64,000 bases of DNA, from contig CAIJYD010000002.1 in NCBI GenBank assembly GCA_903824785.1, forward strand, positions 1-64,000, given 5' to 3'. Below the pieces are notes generated by a model, which saw only the letters and a list, made by a program, of their open reading frames with translations, had not been told where the DNA came from and did not search any database. Positions 1 to 8,600 of this stretch are shown one piece after another (position 1 is the first letter of the stretch; the number at the start of each line of letters is the position of its first letter). The stretch is from an uncultured Bacteroidota bacterium. Lineage in GTDB: Bacteria > Bacteroidota > Bacteroidia > Bacteroidales > VadinHA17. The position numbers were made by a program, and so were the translations under genes.

Positions 1-422
1 AGACGTGAAAGACGTAATTTTGTAAATACCTGATATTTAATTAAATAAAAATTAGGGGGGGTAAAATTAGGTTTTTAGAAACCTAAACATTATATTTGTT
101 TTAAACAACGGCATCGAAAAAATAGTATTTAGAGGTGCCCTTAATTAAACCGGGGTTCCGGCAATTGCTTGTTACGATTTTTAAATTAATAAATCTGTCT
201 GAATATACTTTCTCTTTAAGGAAAAAGAAAGTTCTAAATCTAACGTAAAAATATTATAAAAAATGCAGATTACATATTTTTAACAGTTACAATCAGAATT
301 CCTTATCATAAAGCCGAATAATGAGGCAAACGGACTGATTATTAAGATAAAAAAATATGGTCTTCTGTTTAAAACCGGAAAATTATTCGTTATTTGTATA
401 ATATTTCCTTTTCAGGGCAAAT
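1..422. other. Gene-free left edge of the window
   Basis: No convincing gene is seen in this stretch on either strand. It is very AT-rich, with a run of seven G residues at 55-61 and one exact match to the Bacteroidota -7 element (TATATTTG) at 91-98. That element lies more than 300 bases before the first gene, so its role is unclear. A short open frame around 283-437 has no start codon and reads like chance. Confidence 0.5.
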
Positions 423-983
423 ATGACACTGACTGATTATTACGAAATACTTGGCCTTCCTGCTTCATCTTCAGTTGAAGAGATAAAAAAAGCTTACAGG
501 AAAAAGGCGCGTATATACCACCCCGACATTAATCCATCTCCTGATGCGAAGGATATATTTATATCAATTACCGAAGCCTATGAGTTTCTGATTTCAAATC
601 ACGAAAAGATTCAGACCGATGATGAAGCTTATCAGGAGGCAATGGAAGATTGGAGAAAATACCGGCAGACCAGGTCTCGCAAACGTGCAACAGCATACGC
701 CCGTACATCCTTCGTGACTTTCAAAAATACAAGATTTTATAAAACCACAAGGATCCTGGACGGTACGACAATAATTATCAGTTTTGCCATCTCCATTGCA
801 GTTATTTTTTATACAATTTACGGATATAATTTCAGACTGAGGCACCCAATTCCCGGACTGGAAAAGCCGTCTGTATTCACTTTTATAATGCTGTTAATGG
901 TTGGAGTGACCTTTTTAGTCATCACCATTATCTATCTCCTGGCATATAAAGAGACTATAAAAAAGCAGAAGAAAAAATCATAA
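423..983 (+). CDS. J-domain (DnaJ-like) membrane protein
   Basis: The first 60 residues form a J domain with the diagnostic HPD tripeptide at H33-P34-D35, followed by the conserved helix that ends in AYEFL. J domains stimulate the ATPase of DnaK-type chaperones. There is no Gly/Phe region, zinc finger or client-binding domain, so this is not DnaJ itself. The C-terminal half has a basic stretch (about 75-95) and two hydrophobic segments (about 115-133 and 150-172), which suggests an integral membrane J-protein that recruits DnaK to the inner membrane. It stands alone, about 100 bases before the serpin gene. Its client cannot be read from the sequence. Confidence 0.85.
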   Translation: MTLTDYYEILGLPASSSVEEIKKAYRKKARIYHPDINPSPDAKDIFISITEAYEFLISNHEKIQTDDEAYQEAMEDWRKYRQTRSRKRATAYARTSFVTFKNTRFYKTTRILDGTTIIISFAISIAVIFYTIYGYNFRLRHPIPGLEKPSVFTFIMLLMVGVTFLVITIIYLLAYKETIKKQKKKS

Positions 984-1082
984 GCCATGGCATGGTTTTT
1001 GAAAGATTTCATAAGAAAAACCGATTCTTATAGATTACAGTGAAATTAAGGGACTAATCTCTGCAACTAAAACAAGAATATT

Positions 1083-2330
1083 ATGAAAAAATATACATCA
1101 GGAAACTCATTTCTGATCTTATTCACAATGTCTCTTTTTCTAATTGCCTGTCAGAAAAATCCTGATGAAATCCTCCCTGTTGATCCTGTTCCCCTGAATC
1201 TGACTTCTGAGCAGGTTTTACTTATCGAATCTGAAAATTCCTTTGCATTCGATATTTTCAAAAAAGTTATAGCAAAATCAGGAGAATCCGAGAATATAAT
1301 CATCTCCCCACTCAGTGTTTCTTGCGCCCTTTCAATGGCATTAAACGGAGCAAACGGCGCTACCCGCGACGCTATGCTAGAGGCATTGAAGGTTAACGGG
1401 ATGAGTTGTGATAAAATCAATAATTCATATAAAGATCTCACCAAAGCACTTCTTTCCGTAGATAAACGCGTTCTGATAACCATTGCAAATTCTGTCTGGA
1501 CTGAGAATAACTTTGTTGTTAAAAAACCTTTTTCGGAGACCCTAACAAATTACTACAATACAGAAACAAATTCATTTGAGATATCCGACCCGCTGGCTCC
1601 TGCAAGAATTAACAGCTGGATTGAAAGTAAAACAAACGGGTTAATCAGGAATATGATTCAGGAGCTTAAAAGCAATACAGTAATGCTTCTCATCAATGCC
1701 ATCTATTTTAAAGGAAAATGGAAATCTGAATTTAAAACTGAAAATACTGTTCAGGGAACTTTTTATAAACAAGGAAATGTTTCCGCTGAAGTTCCAGTTA
1801 TGATTCAATCATCCGATTTTGGAATCTATTCAGGTGAAGGTTTTGATATGGCTGAATTTCCATACGGTCAGGGTAATTTTGTTATGGATGTGATTTTACC
1901 TGACGATCGCAACGGGACGGACGCAATCGTTTCATTATTAAGTTCCGGCAATTTCAACGGATGGCTGAATAAGATGCGCACTGCAGATGCAAATGTCCTG
2001 TTTCCACGATTCAAATATGGATTTAAAAAGCAATTGAAAGATGTTCTGACTGATATGGGAATGGGAATTGCCTTTACTGAGAATGCAGATTTTACAAATA
2101 TTTCAGATATAGATCTTCTTATAAATGAGGTGATCCATCAGGCATTTATTGAAACAAATGAAGAAGGAACAGAGGCTGCCGCAGCAACAATTGTTGGTAT
2201 CGGAACAACATCAATGCCTGTAGCTCCGATTGTCTTTAAAATCGATCATCCATTCATTTATATTATAAGGGAGACAACCTCCAATTCCATTCTTTTCATT
2301 GGAAAAGTGGCTGATCCGCTTGCAGAATAA
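1083..2330 (+). CDS. Lipoprotein serpin (serine protease inhibitor)
   Basis: A full-length serpin of 415 residues with a lipoprotein signal peptide: a hydrophobic stretch ends in the lipobox LIAC, with C23 as the lipidated residue. The family fold is evident from the N-terminal serpin helices (SPLSVSCALSMALNGA), the NAIYFKGKW strand and the C-terminal DHPFIYIIRE block. The hinge of the reactive loop, E360-EGTEAAAAT, has the small residues typical of inhibitory serpins. By alignment with antitrypsin the scissile bond is near T376-S377, but the loop appears about three residues longer, so P1 is uncertain. There is no acidic patch after the lipid Cys, so outer-membrane anchoring is a reasonable inference. 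It probably protects the cell surface against serine or cysteine proteases. Confidence 0.93.
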   Translation: MKKYTSGNSFLILFTMSLFLIACQKNPDEILPVDPVPLNLTSEQVLLIESENSFAFDIFKKVIAKSGESENIIISPLSVSCALSMALNGANGATRDAMLEALKVNGMSCDKINNSYKDLTKALLSVDKRVLITIANSVWTENNFVVKKPFSETLTNYYNTETNSFEISDPLAPARINSWIESKTNGLIRNMIQELKSNTVMLLINAIYFKGKWKSEFKTENTVQGTFYKQGNVSAEVPVMIQSSDFGIYSGEGFDMAEFPYGQGNFVMDVILPDDRNGTDAIVSLLSSGNFNGWLNKMRTADANVLFPRFKYGFKKQLKDVLTDMGMGIAFTENADFTNISDIDLLINEVIHQAFIETNEEGTEAAAATIVGIGTTSMPVAPIVFKIDHPFIYIIRETTSNSILFIGKVADPLAE

Positions 2331-2529
2331 GATCAATAATAAATTCCTGAAAACCGGCATTATTTTATATTCTGCTCTGAACTGCGTAACCGGCACGGAT
2401 ATTATTTGTAAAAAGCACAGGGTATAAATCTTTCACCGGCAGTTCTTTACAGTATTTAATACTTATGGAACTCCCGGATCCTGAGAATTCCAAATTTTAA
2501 TTACTTTTAGAACGCTAAATTCTGACCCT

Positions 2530-3450
2530 GTGAAACTATTTCTATTAACTTTTTTTGCCACAATAATATTTCCCGGTATGGCTGAAAAAAATGGTTCAGG
2601 AGATCTTCAATACATAACCCCCAACAAGAAACATCTGTTTTCATTCGGCATTATTGCCGATGTTCAATATGCTGATTACGACGCTGTGGGAACCCGGTTC
2701 TACAGATCATCAACTGAGAAGCTGAGAGAAGCGGTAGCCTCATTCAAAAAAGATTCTGTAAGCTTCATTATTAATCTGGGCGATCTGATTGACCACGATT
2801 ATGTTTCGTTTAAGCCTGTTCTGGATATCATTGGCTCCTCTGCAATTAATGCATATCATGTTGCAGGCAACCACGATTTTTCGGTTGAGAAACGGTTAAA
2901 AAAACGACTCCCTGTTCTGGCTTCATCCAAAGCAGGATACTACTCATTCAGCTATGATAATTTCAGATTCATCTTTCTTAATGGAAATGAGATAAGTACT
3001 TATATATCAAATAATAAAACTGACATTAAAGAGGCAGAAGAGAACTTATCACTGATGAAGGGCAAAGGTGAAGTAAATGCCGTTAACTGGAATGGCGGAT
3101 TCAGCCGTAAACAAATCGACTGGCTTACCGGAGAACTTAATAAAGCTGCTGCTCAAAATGAAAAAGTGTTTTTAATATGCCACTTCCCGGTGTTTCCCGA
3201 AAACGTCCATAATCTTCTTAATTACAAGGAAGTGCTTACAATACTTGAAAATTACGGAAATATCATTGCCTGGTTTAACGGACACAACCATGCCGGCAAT
3301 TATGGAAATTATAATATGACACATTTTGTTACTTTCAAAGGTATGGTTGAGACTGAAAACAGTAATAGCTTTGCAGTTGTTGAAGTATATAAGAATAAGA
3401 TCTGGATAAAAGGTTCAGGAAGGGAGAAAAATCAGATACTTGCCCATTGA
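2530..3450 (+). CDS. Exported ADPRM-like metallophosphoesterase
   Basis: A calcineurin-like phosphoesterase of 306 residues. The metal-site motifs occur in order: D44-V-Q (in place of the usual D-x-H), GDLIDH, GNHDF, the His of CHFPVF, and GHNHAGNYG. The DVQ variant, the FSFGIIADVQ entry, the NGGFSRKQIDWL block and the GMVETENSNSFAVVEVY ending closely resemble the Mn-dependent ADP-ribose/CDP-alcohol diphosphatase family (ADPRM), better known from eukaryotes. I infer hydrolysis of ADP-ribose, CDP-alcohols or similar diphosphates. The start is GTG; the next Met (residue 17) would remove the hydrophobic N-terminus, which looks like a signal peptide. Substrate and export are inferred. Confidence 0.85.
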   Translation: MKLFLLTFFATIIFPGMAEKNGSGDLQYITPNKKHLFSFGIIADVQYADYDAVGTRFYRSSTEKLREAVASFKKDSVSFIINLGDLIDHDYVSFKPVLDIIGSSAINAYHVAGNHDFSVEKRLKKRLPVLASSKAGYYSFSYDNFRFIFLNGNEISTYISNNKTDIKEAEENLSLMKGKGEVNAVNWNGGFSRKQIDWLTGELNKAAAQNEKVFLICHFPVFPENVHNLLNYKEVLTILENYGNIIAWFNGHNHAGNYGNYNMTHFVTFKGMVETENSNSFAVVEVYKNKIWIKGSGREKNQILAH

Positions 3451-3465
3451 ACAACCGCCTGTTAA

Positions 3466-4125
3466 ATCATAAAAGACATTTCGTATATCATCAACCATCT
3501 TGGGGAGGAAAGGGAAAAATATTTCAATGCCATGACTCCTCCGATATTCCAGACGAGCAATTTTGCTTTCAGGAATGTTGAAGAGTTAAGCAAGGCACTA
3601 ACGGATGAATAAAACAATCACCACTATTCAAGGGGAAATAACCCTACAATCGACATCCTATGTAAAAAAATTGCAGCACTGGAGGAGACTGAAGAGGCTC
3701 TGGCCTTTGCCAGCGGCATGGCAGCAATCTCTTCAGCAATTATCTCATTTGTTAATTCAGGAGACCATATTATCTGCGTAAGAAACAATTATACCTGGAC
3801 CAATATGATTATGACCAGGTTTCTTCCACGCTTCGGAGTTGAAACGACATTCGTTGATGGCCGCGATCCGGAAAATTTCAGAAAAGTAATCAGAAAGAAT
3901 ACCAGGGTAATATATCTTGAAAGTCCCAACTCGCTGACATTTGAGCTCCAGGATATTGGCGTCTCCTGGGGCGGGCACGAATCGCTGGTTTTTCCTGCAT
4001 TTTCATTCGATGAAAAGAGACCAAACTATGGCGATACTGATAATCTTATCCGGTTTTATGTTGGCTTGGACGAACCCAGCTCTCTGATAAATGACCTTGA
4101 ACAGGCATTCAGAAAGATCAGCTGA
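3466..4125 (+). pseudogene. Decayed Cys/Met-metabolism PLP enzyme
   Basis: One reading frame spells a broken cystathionine gamma-synthase/lyase-type (fold type I PLP) enzyme. The N-terminal part (TPPIFQTSNFAF) runs into a TAA stop at 3610-3612, directly before the family block NNHHYSRGNNPT, and then continues in the same frame through EEALAFASGMAAISSAI and YLESPNSLTFELQDI. Near 3955-3963 the frame jumps straight to the C-terminal block GVSWGGHESLVFPAF, so well over a hundred residues are missing, including the PLP-binding lysine. No start codon is found after the in-frame stop at 3463-3465. Lack of start, nonsense codon and loss of the catalytic core make it a pseudogene, even though residues from 3718 on remain open. 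Its end overlaps the convergent SiaC-like gene by 8 bases. Confidence 0.88.
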
Positions 4126-4492
4126 TCTTTATAAAATTAAATGGAACATCGAGAACTGACGAAAAGTACTCACCCCGTTCCAGAATATCTTCATCACCAT
4201 CTTCAAAATACCAGTTGAAGACAAACTTTTTATGCTTAAGAGTGACATAGGTTAATTTCTGCAGAAGATGTACAAATATTTTCGCGCTTGCACTGTTGAA
4301 ATATTCAAGATTCATATCCACAATGGTAGTGTCAGCCGGATCCTCAATATACTCTGTTACCCAGTCTTCGACAGGTGTAAAATAATCAGCAACGTTCTCA
4401 TGTATGGAACGTCCTTTGATTCTGATTATCCCTTCAGGACTTAATAAGATCTCAGGTGTATTTTTTGTTTGCGAAATCCTTAACTCCTCCAT
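4118..4492 (-). CDS. SiaC-like (DUF1987) regulatory phosphoprotein
   Basis: A 124-residue single-domain protein of the DUF1987/SiaC family, recognised from the MEELRI start, the PEILLSPEGIIRIKGRS strand pair and the block EYFNSASAKIF. In Pseudomonas, SiaC is phosphorylated on a Thr by SiaB, dephosphorylated by SiaA, and in its free form activates the diguanylate cyclase SiaD. Here the position that I align with that Thr is S67 or S69. No kinase, phosphatase or cyclase gene lies beside it, so it is an orphan in this window. In Bacteroidota such proteins are often found with sensor kinases; the partner here is unknown. Confidence 0.8.
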   Translation of the reverse strand: MEELRISQTKNTPEILLSPEGIIRIKGRSIHENVADYFTPVEDWVTEYIEDPADTTIVDMNLEYFNSASAKIFVHLLQKLTYVTLKHKKFVFNWYFEDGDEDILERGEYFSSVLDVPFNFIKIS

Positions 4493-4620
4493 ATCAAATT
4501 ATTTGACCCGAATTTAATGAATTTATAATTATAAAACACATTGTATTTATTGAATATCTTAAAAAAAGAGGTTCAGAATTGATTTTACAGGCAGGTTTTT
4601 TCTAAAATTTATCATATAAA

Positions 4621-5634
4621 TTAAAGTCTTGCCAGCGGAATTACATCCTGTCCGCAAAACTCACTTCTGAGGTATTTATAGTATCCTGTTATGCCAATCA
4701 TGGCAGCATTATCTGTAGTATATTTTAATTCAGGAAGAAAAAGGTTCCATCCCCTCTTTTCAGCTTCCTCCTTCATCCCGTTTCTTAAGCCGGAGTTTGC
4801 AGAGACCCCTCCTGCAATTCCTATTTCAGTGATCCCTGTTTGCTTTGAAGCCCTGCCCAGTTTCCCGATAAGAATAGTGACTATTACGCTTTGAAGTGAA
4901 GCACAGAGATCAGCTTTATTGTTTTCAATGAAATCAGGATCTTCTTTCAGCCTGTCTCTTAGAAAATAGAGAAAACTTGTTTTTAATCCGCTGAAACTGA
5001 AGTCAAGGCCCTTTACAACAGGCTTTGAAAAGCTAAAGGCATTCTTGTTTCCCTCCATTGCCAGCTTATCGATAAGCGGGCCGGCAGGATAAGGAAATCC
5101 CATCACTTTTCCGCATTTATCAAATGCTTCGCCTGCTGCGTCATCGATGGTATTACCAATTACCTCCATCTCCAGATGGCTCTTCATAACTATAATTCTT
5201 GTATGGCCGCCTGAAACAAGCAGGCATAAGAAGGGGAAAGAGGGCAATCTGTTTGCTTTGTCTTTCTCAAGAATGAAATGTGCCAGAACATGAGCCTGAA
5301 GATGATTTACTTCTATCAGAGGGATATTACGGGCAAGTGCAAAACCTTTTGCAAAAGAAGTTCCAACAAGAAGGGAGCCAAGAAGACCTGGTCCACGGGT
5401 GAATGCAACAGCATTTATATCGCCGGTATTTATTCCTCCTCTTATTATAGCTTCATGTGTAACAGGCACAATATTAGCCTGATGAGCACGAGAAGCCAGT
5501 TCAGGAACAACACCTCCGTAAGACATGTGAATATCCTGATTGGCGATAAGATTTGAAAGAACGCAACCATCACGGATAACGGCAACTGAGGTATCATCGC
5601 ATGACGATTCTATCGCCAAGATTGTAACTGTCAT
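4621..5634 (-). CDS. tsaD: tRNA threonylcarbamoyladenosine transferase TsaD
   Basis: TsaD transfers the threonylcarbamoyl group from TC-AMP to A37 of ANN-decoding tRNAs, making t6A, in a complex with TsaB and TsaE. The 337 residues match the usual family length. Visible hallmarks are the ASKHA nucleotide-fold start ILAIESSCDDTSVAV, the YGGVVPELASRAHQ block, the metal-binding HxxxH in NHLQAHVLAH, the GHTRI loop, and FSFSGLKTS. It is divergent from the tamB homologue, with about 60 bases between the starts; this is a familiar Bacteroidota arrangement. Confidence 0.97.
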   Translation of the reverse strand: MTVTILAIESSCDDTSVAVIRDGCVLSNLIANQDIHMSYGGVVPELASRAHQANIVPVTHEAIIRGGINTGDINAVAFTRGPGLLGSLLVGTSFAKGFALARNIPLIEVNHLQAHVLAHFILEKDKANRLPSFPFLCLLVSGGHTRIIVMKSHLEMEVIGNTIDDAAGEAFDKCGKVMGFPYPAGPLIDKLAMEGNKNAFSFSKPVVKGLDFSFSGLKTSFLYFLRDRLKEDPDFIENNKADLCASLQSVIVTILIGKLGRASKQTGITEIGIAGGVSANSGLRNGMKEEAEKRGWNLFLPELKYTTDNAAMIGITGYYKYLRSEFCGQDVIPLARL

Positions 5635-5696
5635 TTATTCTTTTTTTTTCGGTATATTTTAGGTTATTTTGATAATTGATTTTTTTAACCTTTTCA

Positions 5697-8600
5697 ATGT
5701 TCAAAAATATTAAAAAATCACTTAAGTATTTTATTATTTTTATCGGGGTCATTCTTTTGCTCCCCTCAATTCTTTACCCTGTTTTGCAGATCTCAGCGGT
5801 ACAGACATTTCTTGTGAACAGGGTTACAAATCACTTTTCAAAAGATGTTAAATCAACTGTATCTGCAGGAAGGATTGAGCTTAAATTTTTTAATAAACTC
5901 TCAATTGATGATCTGCTTATCAAAGATCAGAATAATGACACGCTTCTCTATTCCCGGAATTTTATTGCCGCAATCAGATTAATCGATTTTAAACATAAAT
6001 CATTCAGGCTTGGTAGAGTGATTTTAAATAAACCGGTTATTGCATTTATAACTGATTCTACCGGGTTAATGAATCTCACATGGTATCTGAATCTTCTTGC
6101 CAAAGATCCTGCTGACACTTCAAAAAAAGCGAAAATCTCTATCTCAGTTGACCAGTTTGATATTAATGATGCACGGTTTTCTCTCATTAACCATTCCGCC
6201 ACCAAGGGAAAAACAAAAATGGATTTCAATAATCTGAATCTTACAGCAATAAATGGTATTATTGAAGACATTAAGATTCAAAATGACACTACTTCCTTTA
6301 ATATTTACAACCTCGGATTTAAAGAGTCTTCCGGATTTGTCCTGAAAAGAATAAGCAGTTCGGTACTACTTGCAAACCGCAACATATTCCTTAATTCAAC
6401 AAATCTTACCTGCGACAGCAGCATTATCAATATCGCAAAATTTAGTCTGAGTACAGATTCATCTTCATCGTTTAAAAGATTTACCGAAGAGGTTAAGCTT
6501 GATATTGTTTTCGAGAAATCACTCATTAATACTTCTGACCTACAGTATTTTTTACCTGTTGCTCCTGAATTAAATGAATCGGTTTGGTTGTCAGGAAAAA
6601 TATTTGGTACAGTATCGGAACTCAGAGGCCGCAATATTGAATTATCATACAGAGATTACACCTATCTCGATTGCGATTTTGATTTTTCCGGGCTTCCTCA
6701 AATAGAAAATGCTTTTATATACATCGGGGTAAATAACCTTATTACTGATGCCAGGGATATTGAAAAAATAAGAATCCCGGGAAAAGGAAAGATCATTGTT
6801 CCCGAAGTTCTTTACAAGCTTAAAAACATTTCATTTAATGGAAACTTTACCGGGTTTACAACTGATTTTGTTACATACGGAGAGATTAGGACAAGCCGGG
6901 GTAATATCAGTACAGATATCTCCTTCAGGCCTGAGGAGAAAAACAAATACAGGATAAAAGGACTTATAACAGGCAGTAATATTGATCTCGGTGAACTGAC
7001 CGGCAAACAGGAATTGCTTGGCAAACTCAGTATTCAAACAAATGTTGACGGGTATGCCAACTCATTGAAAAAATTTGCTGCAAATCTTACCGGTAAGATC
7101 GATAGCGTGGAAATTAACCGTTATGAGTACAGAAATATTACACTTAATGGATTCTTTACTGAGAAGACTTGGGATGGAAGTGTTAATATCGCTGATAAAA
7201 ATATTAAGTTGGACCTTCTAGGTCTTTTGAATTTTAAAGATACGTTGCCTGAATTTGATTTTACACTTAATGTTGCTGATGCAAACCTTTTTAAACTGAA
7301 TTTTGACAAACTCGATACCACATCGTCTGTAACAATGCTTCTGACATCAAATTTCAGAGGAAATAGTATCGACAACCTCGACGGTGAGATAAAACTTCTG
7401 AATTCCAATTTTGTCAAACATAATAAAAACCTCGAGCTTTACGACTTTTCCATAAAAACCTATAAAGACAAAAATGTTCCTGTACTAAGTCTGCGAACCG
7501 ATTTTGTAGATGCTGATATAAGAGGCAAATATAATTTTGCCACCATAGGGAGCCTTGTCAAAACGTCTCTCTCAACACTGATGCCCTCACAATTCCCCGT
7601 TGGCGAAAAAATCAAAGAAATCAAAACGAATGATTTTTCATTTGAAATTAACTTTAAAAACAGTGATAACATCAATGATTTTTTAAGAACAGGTATACTT
7701 CTTGCTGATAAAAGCTTTATAAAAGGGGATATCTTCCCCGACAGCATTATCAAAATCACCGGAAAATCAAAAATGCTGACTGTAGCCAATAATGTGTTCA
7801 AAGACTTTTCTGTTGACATTAATTTATTGGGCTCCGAACTAGCAGTTGACATTAACAGCTCTGTACTTTCCCTTTTAAGACAATCGGAACTAAAAGATTT
7901 TGCAATAAGGCTGAAAACGAAACCTGACAATTTCCTTTTCACAGTTGACTGGGATAATAAAGATAAAGAGCACAACCGGGGAAATTTCATTGCAAAAGGC
8001 TCAATAGCGAAGAGTAACAGCAAAAACGCAAAAGCTGTTCTTAAAATTGATATTGACTCAACACAGATCTCTTCAAGAAGTAATCTCTGGAATATAAGCC
8101 ACTCAACTATCCTGATTGATTCAAACGCTTATAAAATCAATAAGCTATATATCAGCAATGACGAAAATTATTACCTTATAGATGGTGCCATGTCTGAAGA
8201 CCCTTCCGACACATTACATCTTGAATTCAAGGGCATTGATATTCAACCTCTCAACTATCTTGGAGCGCAGAGTAGTTATAACGACCCGACCAAAATTCCT
8301 CTGAATTTCAAAGGCCGCCTGAATGGTAAAATCCTTCTTAGTGATGTCTACAGGAATTTATTGCTTCAGGGAAATATTCTGATAAACGATTTTTCTCTCC
8401 TTGGCAGCAATTTCGGTAATATTTCAATCGCCTCAGGTTTAGACATAACAAAAAGAGTTGTTAATCTTAAAGCAAGCAATAATCTTCTTGATACCAAGAT
8501 GTTCGATATTGATGGAACATATAATCCCTCAACAAAAAAAATAGAACTAAATGCCAATGCCACCAGGCTACCTGTCGGATTCCTTAATCCGCTTCTTAAA

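Noticed and set aside
3718-4125. Open frame of 135 codons as an intact protein
   Set aside because: It begins inside the FASGMAAIS block of a PLP enzyme and lacks the catalytic core; it is part of the pseudogene.
7460-8023. A 187-codon minus-strand open frame within the tamB homologue
   Set aside because: Antisense shadow; its Leu/Ser-rich translation mirrors the Lys/Asp-rich codons of the real gene.
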